From contig DEWI01000137.1 in assembly GCA_002363575.1 (NCBI GenBank), positions 1,568-18,337 of the forward strand: a stretch of DNA of 16,770 bases. Reading direction: 5' to 3'. Below are positions 1 to 7,612 of the stretch, in pieces. The notes below the pieces were generated by a model. That model had not been told where the DNA came from and made no database searches. It worked only from the letters and a program-made list of their open reading frames with translations. This DNA comes from Verrucomicrobia bacterium UBA3214 (GTDB lineage Bacteria; Verrucomicrobiota; Kiritimatiellia; RFP12; UBA1067). The stretch's first letter is position 1. Each line of letters opens with the position of its first letter. The position numbers and the translations under genes are program-made.

Positions 1-309
1 GGAGGCCAGCAGCAGCGCGTGGCGATCGTCCGCTCTCTCGCGATGGAGCCGAAAGTCATGCTGTTCGACGAGCCAACGTCGGCGCTGGATCCGGAGATGG
101 TCGGCGAAGTCCTCGATGTAATGAAAGAGCTGGCAGCGAACAAAATGACAATGGTGGTGGTCACGCACGAAATGCGCTTCGCGCGCGATGTTTCCAGCCG
201 CGTCCTGTTTCTCGAAGGCGGGAAGATCGCCGAGGAAGGCACGCCAGACAGGATTTTCGGCGCGCCTCAATCGGAGCGCCTGAAACTCTTCCTCGGCAAA
301 GTAATGTAG
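1..309 (+). CDS. Polar amino acid ABC transporter, ATP-binding subunit (3' part only)
   Basis: This is the C-terminal end of an ABC ATPase; the reading frame is open from base 1 and the start lies outside the window. The visible 102 residues begin in the signature motif (GGQQQR, residues 1-6). The Walker B segment [13 protein letters not shown] (20-32) and the switch-histidine segment VVTHEM follow. This arrangement is typical of the GlnQ/HisP/ArtP group that powers uptake of polar amino acids. The protein would sit on the inner face of the membrane and hydrolyse ATP. The binding-protein gene starts 30 bp downstream and the permease gene follows, so the three form one importer operon. The substrate cannot be told from this fragment. 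The family call is very secure. Confidence 0.95.
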   Translation, partial: GGQQQRVAIVRSLAMEPKVMLFDEPTSALDPEMVGEVLDVMKELAANKMTMVVVTHEMRFARDVSSRVLFLEGGKIAEEGTPDRIFGAPQSERLKLFLGKVM

Positions 310-339
310 CAACGGCTTTAACGACACGAAAGAAAGACG

Positions 340-1125
340 ATGGAAATGAAAACTTTGAAAATGTCCAGCGGCATTGCCGCGCTCGCGGCGGCATTCATCT
401 GCGGATGCGGCGTGAAGGACGACGGCACGGTGAAATTCGTTGTCGGCTTCGATGCCGACTTCCCGCCTTACGGCTACAAAGACGGTGGAGAGTACAAAGG
501 TTTCGACCTCGACCTCGCGCGCGCGGTGTGCGAAAAGAAAGGCTGGAAGTTCGTCGCCAATCCCATCAACTGGGATGCCAAGGACATGGAGTTGAATTCC
601 GGAGCCATCGACTGCATCTGGAACGGCTTCACCATCCAAGGCCGCGAAGAGGCTTATACTTTCAGCGCGCCGTATATCGACAATTCCCAGGTCGTGCTCG
701 CAAAGGCGGATTCGCCGATTGCGAAACTCGCCGATCTCGCCGGCAGGACGGTCGGCGTGCAGATCGACACTCCCGTACAGAAAGCCCTTTCCTCGGGCGG
801 ATCGCGGCAACAGCTCGGCGCGACGTTCAAAGAACTGCTCGTCGAGCCGAACTACAACCAGCTGGTCAATGAATTGAACATGGGCGCGGTCGATGCCGTG
901 GCGCTCGACAGGGGCGTGGCGAAGAAGAAAATGGCGGACTTGCCCGGCAAGTTCAAAATCCTCGATGAAATCGTGATGAAGGAGACGTACGGCATAGGCT
1001 TCAAGAAAGGCAATACGCGACTTCGCGACGAAGTGGAAGCCGCGTTGCGCGAACTCGCCGCCGACGGCACGATGGCCGCGCTGGCGGAAAAATACGGCAT
1101 CGAGAAAGACGCCCTGATATTGTGA
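340..1125 (+). CDS. Amino acid ABC transporter substrate-binding lipoprotein (SBP_bac_3 family)
   Basis: The protein has 261 residues. It has a short basic N-terminus, a hydrophobic stretch (about 11-20) and a lipobox-like I-C-G-C with the acylated Cys predicted at residue 23, so it is probably a lipoprotein in the periplasm. The mature part is a family-3 solute-binding fold. GFDADFPPYGYKD (37-48) and the ligand-carboxylate region around R102 (GREEAYTFSAPY) are typical of binding proteins for polar amino acids. The start at 340 follows a purine-rich stretch (about 328-336); the Met at 346 is an alternative. The gene lies between the ATPase and permease genes of the same importer. A strong hairpin directly after the stop probably protects this part of the message or reduces read-through. 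The exact amino acid bound is unknown. Confidence 0.93.
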   Translation: MEMKTLKMSSGIAALAAAFICGCGVKDDGTVKFVVGFDADFPPYGYKDGGEYKGFDLDLARAVCEKKGWKFVANPINWDAKDMELNSGAIDCIWNGFTIQGREEAYTFSAPYIDNSQVVLAKADSPIAKLADLAGRTVGVQIDTPVQKALSSGGSRQQLGATFKELLVEPNYNQLVNELNMGAVDAVALDRGVAKKKMADLPGKFKILDEIVMKETYGIGFKKGNTRLRDEVEAALRELAADGTMAALAEKYGIEKDALIL

Positions 1126-1132
1126 ATTCGCG

Positions 1133-1176
1133 GGATTGCGGAACCGGCGCTTCGCGCGCCCCCCGTTCCGCGATCC
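1133..1176 (+). promoter_or_regulatory. Intercistronic stem-loop between binding-protein and permease genes
   Basis: The arms GGATTGCGGAAC (1133-1144) and GTTCCGCGATCC (1165-1176) pair over 12 bp with one G-U pair. The loop contains a second stem, GGCGC (1146-1150) with GCGCC (1156-1160). No T-run follows, so it is not a classical terminator. Hairpins at this place in importer operons are known to raise the amount of binding-protein mRNA relative to permease mRNA. That role here is inference. Confidence 0.6.
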
Positions 1177-1233
1177 AGCATCGCCCTGCAGCAGCCGAAC
1201 CACGGCAGGTAAAATCCGCACTCAGCAATCGCC

Positions 1234-1887
1234 ATGACGCTAACCGGCATGATTTTAGAACTTCTCACCGGCTTGGCCGTATCGGTGGAGATTTTCGTAT
1301 TTACGCTTCTGATAGCGCTGCCTCTCGGCTTCCCGATCGCGCTAGGCAGGATGTCGCGCAATCCTCTCGTCTCCGGATTCTTCCGCATCTACATCTCTAT
1401 CGTGCGCGGCACTCCGCTGATGCTGCAGATCATATTCGTATATTTCGCGCCGTACATATTCTTTGGGATGCCGCTCTCGCGCTACCCTCGTATTCTCGCG
1501 GCGGTTCTCGCGTTCGGCTTCAACTACGCCGCCTACTTCGCGGAAATATACCGCGGCGGCATGCTCTCGATCGAACATGGCCAGCGCGAAGCGGCCATGG
1601 CCCTCGGGCTGGACAAACGCCAGACGTTCTTCCGCATCATCCTGCCGCAGACGATAAAGCGCGTCATACCTGCCGTGGGCAACGAGGTTATCACTCTCGT
1701 CAAAGACACTTCTCTCGCCTTCACCATCGCCGTCACGGAGATGTTTACCGTCGCCAAGCAGCTATCCTCCGCCAACACGACGATGACGCCGCTGATCGCC
1801 GCCGGCCTTTTCTACTACATTTTCAACTATATCGTCGCCTACGCCATGGAACGCCTGGAGCGACACTACAGCTACTACAGCTGCTAG
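1234..1887 (+). CDS. Polar amino acid ABC transporter, permease subunit (HisM/GlnP family)
   Basis: This 217-residue integral membrane protein has several hydrophobic segments (about 8-38, 48-78, 86-105 and 185-205). The EAA loop that contacts the ATPase is clear: GQREAAMALGLDKRQTFFRI (116-135), followed by ILPQ. The length and the segment IKRVIPAVGNEVITLVKDTS fit the HisM/GlnP/ArtQ family. An in-frame stop at 1210-1212 excludes any longer N-terminus, and the ATG at 1234 is the first Met after it. No clear Shine-Dalgarno sequence is seen. It is the third gene of the importer operon, 108 bp after the binding-protein gene. A single permease gene is visible, so the channel is probably a homodimer. 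Confidence 0.93.
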   Translation: MTLTGMILELLTGLAVSVEIFVFTLLIALPLGFPIALGRMSRNPLVSGFFRIYISIVRGTPLMLQIIFVYFAPYIFFGMPLSRYPRILAAVLAFGFNYAAYFAEIYRGGMLSIEHGQREAAMALGLDKRQTFFRIILPQTIKRVIPAVGNEVITLVKDTSLAFTIAVTEMFTVAKQLSSANTTMTPLIAAGLFYYIFNYIVAYAMERLERHYSYYSC

Positions 1888-1965
1888 ACTCCCGGAAAAC
1901 CGGAATTCCAGGCTCCTTTAGAAGGCCGCTTCCCGTCGTTGCGCCGGTGAAACGGGCGCGAAAAA

Positions 1966-1974
1966 TGGTATAAT
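1966..1974 (+). promoter_or_regulatory. Extended -10 promoter for the aminotransferase operon
   Basis: TGGTATAAT is a perfect extended -10 element (TGn + TATAAT, hexamer 1969-1974). A weak -35 match, GTGAAA (1947-1952), lies 16 bp upstream. Transcription should start near 1981, giving a leader of about 42 nt to the ATG at 2023. The ten bases from 1969 (TATAATATGC) recur exactly at two other promoters in this window. Confidence 0.8.
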
Positions 1975-2022
1975 ATGCACCAGCCGCGGAATGCGGAGGA
2001 AATCAGATACGGTGGTATTGCA

Positions 2023-3234
2023 ATGAAGACTGTCACTCTCGAAATCGAGCGCTCGATGGCGTCGTCGAGCTGGATACGGAAGATGTTCGAAAAAGGCCTC
2101 GAACTGAAGAAACAATATGGCGAAGATGCCGTGTGCGATTTTTCGCTCGGCAATCCCGACGTGCCGCCGCCGGCGAAGGCGCGCGCCGCGCTCGAAGAAA
2201 TCGCCGCGGGCGCCGGGCGCCCGCTCGCGCTCGGCTACTGCCCGAACGCCGGCATACCCGCCGTGCGCGAAGCCATGGCCGCCTATCTGACGCGCCAGCA
2301 GAAAACGCAAGTCGCCGCGAAGGATATCGTCATGACCGTCGGCGCGGCCGGCGCGCTGACGAGTTTCTTCCGCGCAGTCACGGAGCCTGGCGACGAAGTC
2401 ATCGCGTGCGCGCCGTACTTCGTCGAATACGGGGCGTACTGCGGGCATTTCGGCGGCGTGCTGAAGCCGGTGCCGTCGATTCCGCCGTCATTCCGTCCCG
2501 ACATAGCGGCGATAGGCGCGGCGATCACTCCCAAGACGCGCGCGATTATCCTCAATTCGCCCAACAACCCGACCGGCTGCATCTACAGCGAAGAGGACAT
2601 GCGCGCGATCGGCGCGCTTGTAGATCGCGAAAACGAGCGCCGCGAAGCGAGCGGCGAACGCGCGATGTTCATCGTCTCCGACGAGCCGTACCGCGCCTTC
2701 GCCTACGATGGCGCCGAAGTCTGCCCGATGCTTCCAATCTCCAAGTGGGTGTGCGTGCTGGGCAGCTTCTCGAAAACCCTTTCGCTCGCGGGCGAGCGCA
2801 TCGGCTATTTCCTCGCCAATCCCGCGATGCCCGGCGAAGAAGCGCTCGTCGCCGCCGTGACGCTGACGACGCGTACGCTCGGCTTCGTGAACGCGCCAGT
2901 GATCGGCCAGAAACTGGCCGCCGGCCTGCTCGACGAGACCGTGGATATCGCGATTTACGATCGCCGCCGCCGCCTCATGGCGAAAGTCCTTCGCGACGCC
3001 GGCATAGAGTTCGAAATGCCGAAAGGGGCGTTCTACTTCTTCGCCAAGTCCCCTGTCGAAGACGACACGCTCTTCGTGGACGCCCTACTCGCCGAACGCA
3101 TCCTCGCGGTGCCCGGGCGCGGCTTCGGCTTCGCGGGATACGTGCGGCTCTCCTGCTGCGTGGATGAAGCGATAATCGAACGCTCCGCCGACGGCTTCAA
3201 GCGCGCGGCAGCCCGCTTGGCGGGCGCCCGCTGA
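2023..3234 (+). CDS. PLP-dependent aminotransferase, class I/II (AspC-like)
   Basis: This 403-residue fold-type I aminotransferase would move an amino group between an amino acid and a 2-oxo acid in the cytoplasm. Visible family marks are GYCPNAG (71-77), the PLP-contacting NSPNNPTG (178-185), SDEPY with D220 and Y223, the Schiff-base lysine K251 in GSFSKTLSLAGERIG, and the probable substrate-carboxylate arginine R375. The frame is open from an ATG at 1975, but that codon touches the -10 box (1969-1974) and would not be in the mRNA. The ATG at 2023 is therefore chosen. GGTGG (2011-2015) lies just upstream; a better GGAGGA (1995-2000) is too far away at 22 nt. It is the first gene of the long + strand unit and follows an amino acid importer, but the substrate is not predictable. 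Confidence 0.93.
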   Translation: MKTVTLEIERSMASSSWIRKMFEKGLELKKQYGEDAVCDFSLGNPDVPPPAKARAALEEIAAGAGRPLALGYCPNAGIPAVREAMAAYLTRQQKTQVAAKDIVMTVGAAGALTSFFRAVTEPGDEVIACAPYFVEYGAYCGHFGGVLKPVPSIPPSFRPDIAAIGAAITPKTRAIILNSPNNPTGCIYSEEDMRAIGALVDRENERREASGERAMFIVSDEPYRAFAYDGAEVCPMLPISKWVCVLGSFSKTLSLAGERIGYFLANPAMPGEEALVAAVTLTTRTLGFVNAPVIGQKLAAGLLDETVDIAIYDRRRRLMAKVLRDAGIEFEMPKGAFYFFAKSPVEDDTLFVDALLAERILAVPGRGFGFAGYVRLSCCVDEAIIERSADGFKRAAARLAGAR

Positions 3235-3299
3235 GCGCGGCGCCGGGCGCTTCCGGCGAGCCGGCGCGGAAGACGACAAGACCAAGAAAGGAGCAAAGC

Positions 3300-4376
3300 A
3301 TGAGCATCCTGCCGATAATACTCGCGGCGGCGCCGATAGTCGATCCCGTCGCGCACAGCGTATCTTTCGAAGTCGTCTCGACGGATTGCGGTCTCGACGC
3401 GCCGCTCGAGTTCCTCGTCGCAGGCCCCGGCAGCGACCACGACTACGAGGCGATGTTCCTCGCGGAAAACCCAGTGGAGGAAATCGCCGCCGCGTTCGAC
3501 AAGGCCGGCATTCCGCGCGGCTCGCCTACGGACGTGACCAAATGCCGCTTCTGGCCCGTCGGCGACGAAGTGACGATAGAGCCGGATCTCTGGACGCTTC
3601 TAAAGGAGTTGCACGCCGAAGGCAGACCGCCGGTGCTCTACACCGGCGGCGCCAGGAACTCGGCAGGCGCGCCGCTCGCGGCCGCGGAATCGCCGAACGC
3701 CATCTTCGCGCTCTACGACTGCCCGCAATCGCTCATGCAGTTCGACGATTCCCTCGCGCAGTCTTCGACATATGGCCGTTTCAAATGCGCTGTCAAGATC
3801 CCGAAAGGCGAAAAGCGCACGCTGAAAATCTCGTGGAACGGCCGCAAGCTCCACGAGCGCGTCGCGCTTGCGCTGGAGCCGGGCGGCCTCGCCGCGGCCA
3901 TGGCAAGTTTGCGCGACAAGGCCGCGAAAGGCGTAGAATTGGATGTCACGCCGTCCTTCGCGCCGTCTATGACGGTAGAGGAAGCCCATGCCGCCGCATC
4001 CGCGCTGGCGGCGGTGGAATCCGCCGCGGTCAAAATAAACGGACATGCCGAGGGGCAGTTCTTCTATCGCGCATTTCTTCCGCTCGAGCGCTGGCGCGAG
4101 CGCGCCGGCCGGCTCTCGCAGCCTTGCGAAGTCCGCTTCGACAAGGCGGGCAAGCCTACGCTGACGACGATAGAGGAAGATTGGACGACGAACCCGGACT
4201 CGACCGACCCGCTGCTCATCGTCAAAGAAAATGTCGATTTCGCGTCCATCGCAGCCGGCTCGAAGATCGACACCTGCCTCATCTTCGCGCCGCGCGCGAT
4301 GAAGCTTTCGGAAGTATTCGCCGTGCGCCGCCTCCTCCCGGCCGGCATAAAGAACTATTACGTCTTCGCGGAATAG
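3300..4376 (+). CDS. YdjY-like domain protein of unknown function
   Basis: The protein has 358 residues. The start is strongly supported by AAAGGAG (3287-3293), six bases before the ATG. Residues 4-13 are hydrophobic, but without the basic start expected of a signal peptide, so export is uncertain. Residues about 14-180 resemble the YdjY domain found in many Planctomycetota and Verrucomicrobiota proteins. The segment PLEFLVAGPGSDHDYEAMFL (35-54) and a pattern of a helix, CRFWPVGDEVTIE and a later YTGGARNS support this. The C-terminal half (about 200-358) is not recognised; it has a helical, Ala-rich part (about 222-248) and a beta-rich end. No catalytic motif is seen. It lies 15 bp before rarA in the same unit. 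The domain assignment is from memory of the pattern and is moderate. Confidence 0.75.
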   Translation: MSILPIILAAAPIVDPVAHSVSFEVVSTDCGLDAPLEFLVAGPGSDHDYEAMFLAENPVEEIAAAFDKAGIPRGSPTDVTKCRFWPVGDEVTIEPDLWTLLKELHAEGRPPVLYTGGARNSAGAPLAAAESPNAIFALYDCPQSLMQFDDSLAQSSTYGRFKCAVKIPKGEKRTLKISWNGRKLHERVALALEPGGLAAAMASLRDKAAKGVELDVTPSFAPSMTVEEAHAAASALAAVESAAVKINGHAEGQFFYRAFLPLERWRERAGRLSQPCEVRFDKAGKPTLTTIEEDWTTNPDSTDPLLIVKENVDFASIAAGSKIDTCLIFAPRAMKLSEVFAVRRLLPAGIKNYYVFAE

Positions 4377-4391
4377 CGAGCTGCGCTGAAA

Positions 4392-5660
4392 ATGAAAACC
4401 GATATGCCGCTGGCGGCGCGCATGCGCCCGCGTACGCTTGATGAAGTCGCCGGCCAGGCGCACATCCTCGCGCCGGGCAAACTCCTGCGCAGAGTCATCG
4501 AAGCCGACCGCCTGACGAATATCATTCTCTACGGCCCTCCGGGATGCGGCAAAACTTCCCTCGCGGAAGTCATCGCGGCGACGACGCAGCGCAACTTCGT
4601 CCGCCTCTCCGGCGTCGTCTCCGGCGTCGCGGACATCCGCAAAATCTGCGAGCGCGCGCGCGATGAACTCGGCGGCAGGGGGACGATACTCTTCATCGAC
4701 GAAATCCACCGCTTCAACAAATCCCAGCAGGACGTCCTGCTGCCATTCGTCGAAGACGGCACCGTCGTGCTCGTAGGCGCGACGACGCACAACCCGAATT
4801 TCTTCATCAACACCCCTTTGACATCGCGCTCGCTAGTCTTCGAGCTGAAGCAGCTCTCGCCCGAAGACATAGGCGCGCTGATCGACCGCGCGCTCGCCGA
4901 CAAAGAGCGCGGGTGCGGCGCCATCCCGTCGAAGCTGGACGACGATGCGCGCGCATTTCTCTCCGCCGTCTGCGACGGCGATGCGCGGCATGCGCTCACC
5001 GCGCTAGAGATCGCGATGCGCTCGACGCCTCCGGACGACGGCGGCGTCGTCCATCTCACGCTCGCCGTGCTGGAAGAGTGCGTGCAAAAGCGCCGCGTCC
5101 TCTACGACAAAAAAGAAGACGGCCACTACGACACGATTTCAGCGTTCATCAAATCCATCCGCGGCTCCGATCCGGACGCGGCGATATACTGGCTGGGGAA
5201 GATGCTCGTCGCCGGCGAAGACCCGCGCTTCATCGCGCGCAGGCTGGTGATCAGCGCGTCGGAAGACATAGGCAACGCCGATCCGCGCGGAATCTCCGTG
5301 GCGATCGCCGCTTTCCAGGCGTGCGATTTCGTCGGCATGCCCGAGTGCGCAATCAATCTCGCGCAGGCGACGACGTATCTGGCGTCCGCGCCGAAATCCA
5401 ACGCTTCCTGCGCGGCGATATCCGAAGCGATGGCGGACATACGAGCAAATGCCGTGCAGGCCGTCCCGGAGCATCTCAAGAACAAGCATGTCAAGGCGAT
5501 AGGCTCGAATGAAGTCGTAGCGTACAAATATCCGCACGCTTTCGCGAACCACTACGTCAAACAAGATTATATGGGCGTGAAGAAAACATACTACCGCCCG
5601 ACGCAGCAGGGCTACGAAATCAACATCTCCAAGCGCCTCGAAATGCTCCGCGCGCAATGA
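4392..5660 (+). CDS. rarA: Replication-associated recombination protein RarA/MgsA (AAA+ ATPase)
   Basis: At 422 residues this matches the family length. RarA is a clamp-loader-like AAA+ ATPase that acts at stalled replication forks and DNA ends. Domain marks in order are PLAARMRPRTLDEVAGQ (6-22), Walker A GPPGCGKT (48-55), Walker B ILFIDEIHRF with D103 and E104, sensor 1 VGATTHNP (N134), and the likely arginine finger in TSRS (R146). The tetramerisation and C-terminal domain includes the conserved stretch SNEVVAYKYPHAF and then VKQDYMGVKKTYY. The start at 4392 lies 15 bp after the previous stop with no strong ribosome site, so translation is probably coupled. The Met at 4404 is an alternative start. 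No motif is missing. Confidence 0.97.
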   Translation: MKTDMPLAARMRPRTLDEVAGQAHILAPGKLLRRVIEADRLTNIILYGPPGCGKTSLAEVIAATTQRNFVRLSGVVSGVADIRKICERARDELGGRGTILFIDEIHRFNKSQQDVLLPFVEDGTVVLVGATTHNPNFFINTPLTSRSLVFELKQLSPEDIGALIDRALADKERGCGAIPSKLDDDARAFLSAVCDGDARHALTALEIAMRSTPPDDGGVVHLTLAVLEECVQKRRVLYDKKEDGHYDTISAFIKSIRGSDPDAAIYWLGKMLVAGEDPRFIARRLVISASEDIGNADPRGISVAIAAFQACDFVGMPECAINLAQATTYLASAPKSNASCAAISEAMADIRANAVQAVPEHLKNKHVKAIGSNEVVAYKYPHAFANHYVKQDYMGVKKTYYRPTQQGYEINISKRLEMLRAQ

Positions 5661-5709
5661 GAGGCGCGGCGTTTTCCACCGGCAGCCGGGCAGCAAAGAA
5701 ATTCCGCAA

Positions 5710-6405
5710 ATGCATCTGAACGCATGGCATAGGTTGTTCCGCGTGGTCAATATACCTACTGTGCCCGGCGACGTATTCGCAGGCGCGGCCGCCGTCCATG
5801 CCGCATGCTCCGCCGGCGCCTTCGCATGCGCGGCGCTCGCATCCATCGCAATCTACATGGCGGGACTCGCCGACAACGACATCGTCGGCGCGCCGACGGA
5901 TGCCGCCCGCCCGATCCCCGATGGCGAAATCTCGATGCGCGCGGCGCGCATCGCGCGCGGCGCCTGCCTGGCGGCCGCCGCGGCATTCGCCGTCGCCGGC
6001 GGTTTCGGGATTCTCTGGTGGGCGTGCGCGGCCGCGCTTGTCGCCGCTTGCGCGGTGTACAACCGCACGAAGGCGTGGGGCGTAATGGGGCTTTGCAGAG
6101 GCTTGGACGTCGCCCTCGGTGCGTCGCTTGCCACGACGGGCGAAACGTGGTTCGCGAGGCCGGGGGCGCTTTGCGCCGTCGCGGCGATGACGCTCTATGT
6201 GGCGGCGCTGACCAAATACTCCGAAGGCGAAGATGCCGATCCGCGCAAGCGCCGGCGCGTCGGCCTTCTCGTCGGCGCGATAGTCTTCGTGCAGCTAGCG
6301 ATACAGCTGCCCTTCTTAGAGCCGGCGATGCTGGCCTCAGGCGCCGCGATGACGGCGCTGACGCTTCTCGCGCGCCGCGCCTTCCCCCGCGTCGCGGCAT
6401 CGTGA
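5710..6405 (+). CDS. eboC: UbiA-like membrane protein, EboC type
   Basis: This 231-residue polytopic membrane protein is of the UbiA prenyltransferase superfamily, smaller than typical UbiA (about 290). Residues 55-72 (DNDIVGAPTDAARPIPDG) correspond to the first Asp-rich motif and the following RPIPSG of UbiA proteins. The standard NDxxDxxxD reads N56-D57-I-V-G60-A-P-T-D64, so the second Asp is Gly. No second DxxxD motif is seen; instead YNRTKAWG (117-124) and GLCRGLDVALG (127-137) match the EboC pattern as I recall it. Hydrophobic segments cover about 22-54, 85-116, 150-169 and 186-222. It lies 49 bp after rarA and 60 bp before an EboF-like gene, which strengthens the EboC call. In cyanobacteria the ebo genes are linked to export of a scytonemin precursor, but the EboC reaction is unknown. 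An ordinary UbiA-type prenyltransferase is the alternative. Confidence 0.72.
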   Translation: MHLNAWHRLFRVVNIPTVPGDVFAGAAAVHAACSAGAFACAALASIAIYMAGLADNDIVGAPTDAARPIPDGEISMRAARIARGACLAAAAAFAVAGGFGILWWACAAALVAACAVYNRTKAWGVMGLCRGLDVALGASLATTGETWFARPGALCAVAAMTLYVAALTKYSEGEDADPRKRRRVGLLVGAIVFVQLAIQLPFLEPAMLASGAAMTALTLLARRAFPRVAAS

Positions 6406-6465
6406 GGATGGCGGAAGCGGCAGATTGCAAACGGAGCGCCGGCACGGGAAAGGCTGGAAGAGGAA

Positions 6466-7569
6466 ATGAAAAAATTGCACGCGATAGTTGCGAATCTCGG
6501 ATGGAGGACGCTGGAACGGCGGCGCGCAACGCGCATCGCCGGGATGTCGTTCGAGCCTGCCGGGAGCGTCTTTCCCGCCGTGACATGCACGGCGCAAGCG
6601 ACGAAGCGCACCGGCCTCGCTCCGTCGGAGCATGGAATGCTCTCCAACGGCGTGTGGATCGACGCATTGCGCCGTCCGCTTTTCTGGGAGCAGAACAGTC
6701 GGCTCGTCGCCGGCAAGCGCCTCTGGGGAAGCTCGACGGGGCTGTTCTTCCTCCAGCAATCGCTCGGCGAAGACGTGGAGATGATCGTATCGCCTGCGCC
6801 GATCCACAAGCATGGAGGCGGCATGGTCATGGCATGCTACGCAAAGCCCGAAGGCCTGGACGCCGCGCTGGAAAAGCGGCTCGGCAAATTTCCGCTTTGG
6901 CGCTACTGGGGGCCGCTCGCATCTCCGAAGGTAGGCAGGCGGTGCATCGACTGGTTCGAAGCCGCCACGGCCCTGCACGACGTCGAAGAAGCGTATCTGT
7001 ACCTGCCAACTCTCGACTACGCCGCGCAGAAACACGGCCCGGACTCTCCGCAGGATCTCGCCGCGTTCGCGGAACTGACGCGCCAGCTCGAACGTCTGGC
7101 CGCGCTCTGCGAGGCGCGCGGCTGCGCGCTAGATGTCGAAGGCGATTACGAGATCGCGCCTGTGACGGCGCCGCCCGTGCGCCCGAACGCGATTCTGCGC
7201 GAGCGCGGGCTTTTCCGCGTGCGCCATGTCGCCGGGATGGCGTACCCCGATTTCCACGAGACGCGCGCATTCGCGCTTTGCGACCATGAAATCTGCATCG
7301 TCCACGGCGAAGCGAAGGCCGAAGCCGTGAAAGCGCTGCTCGCGGCGGGAATCTGCGAAGAGACGGCGCTCGACGGCGTTCTTCTCGCGCGCGAAGGCTC
7401 GTGGTGCGAATATAAATGGTGGGAGAAGGCGGCGGAAGCCCCGGACTACGCCTCGCATGTCGATATCCACAACAAGCCCGGCTTCGACCCGACGGAACTG
7501 TTTTTCTTCGGTCGCGGCACCGTGCGCGGCACGCACGGCCGCGCGCGCGAAATCGCGCGCTCCGCATGA
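6466..7569 (+). CDS. eboF: Alkaline phosphatase/nucleotide pyrophosphatase superfamily protein, EboF type
   Basis: The protein has 367 residues and no signal peptide. It fits the EboF group of the NPP/alkaline-phosphatase superfamily. FPAVTCTAQAT (36-46) holds the likely Thr nucleophile T40, followed by GLAPSEHGMLSNG (50-62). The FWEQNSRLV segment, the metal-ligand region LPTLDYAAQKHGP (180-192, D184, H190), TRAFALCDHE (266-275) and VDIHNKPGFDP (332-342) also agree with this group, and it ends with GTHGR. The usual first metal Asp is Asn (N10). My recollection is that Asn is normal in EboF proteins and that most are longer, over 400 residues. GGAAGAGG (6456-6463) supports the start. It would hydrolyse a phosphate ester or diphosphate, but the substrate is unknown. 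It sits between eboC and a methyltransferase gene. Confidence 0.75.
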   Translation: MKKLHAIVANLGWRTLERRRATRIAGMSFEPAGSVFPAVTCTAQATKRTGLAPSEHGMLSNGVWIDALRRPLFWEQNSRLVAGKRLWGSSTGLFFLQQSLGEDVEMIVSPAPIHKHGGGMVMACYAKPEGLDAALEKRLGKFPLWRYWGPLASPKVGRRCIDWFEAATALHDVEEAYLYLPTLDYAAQKHGPDSPQDLAAFAELTRQLERLAALCEARGCALDVEGDYEIAPVTAPPVRPNAILRERGLFRVRHVAGMAYPDFHETRAFALCDHEICIVHGEAKAEAVKALLAAGICEETALDGVLLAREGSWCEYKWWEKAAEAPDYASHVDIHNKPGFDPTELFFFGRGTVRGTHGRAREIARSA

Positions 7570-7612
7570 GCGCGAATGCGGCCCGGCAAACCAGATGCAA
7601 AGAACACATACC

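Noticed and set aside
1975..2022. Longer N-terminus of the aminotransferase from the ATG at 1975
   Set aside because: This ATG is directly next to the -10 hexamer and would lie upstream of the transcript start.
3241..3258. CGCCGG/CCGGCG hairpin after the aminotransferase gene as a terminator
   Set aside because: The stem is only 6 bp, no T-run follows, and the genes around it look co-transcribed.
3600..4790. 396-codon minus-strand open frame opposite the YdjY-like gene and rarA
   Set aside because: It is an Arg-rich shadow without motifs, opposite two supported genes.
5805..7289. 494-codon + strand open frame across eboC and eboF
   Set aside because: It is Arg-rich, low-complexity translation in the wrong frame across two real genes and the gap between them.
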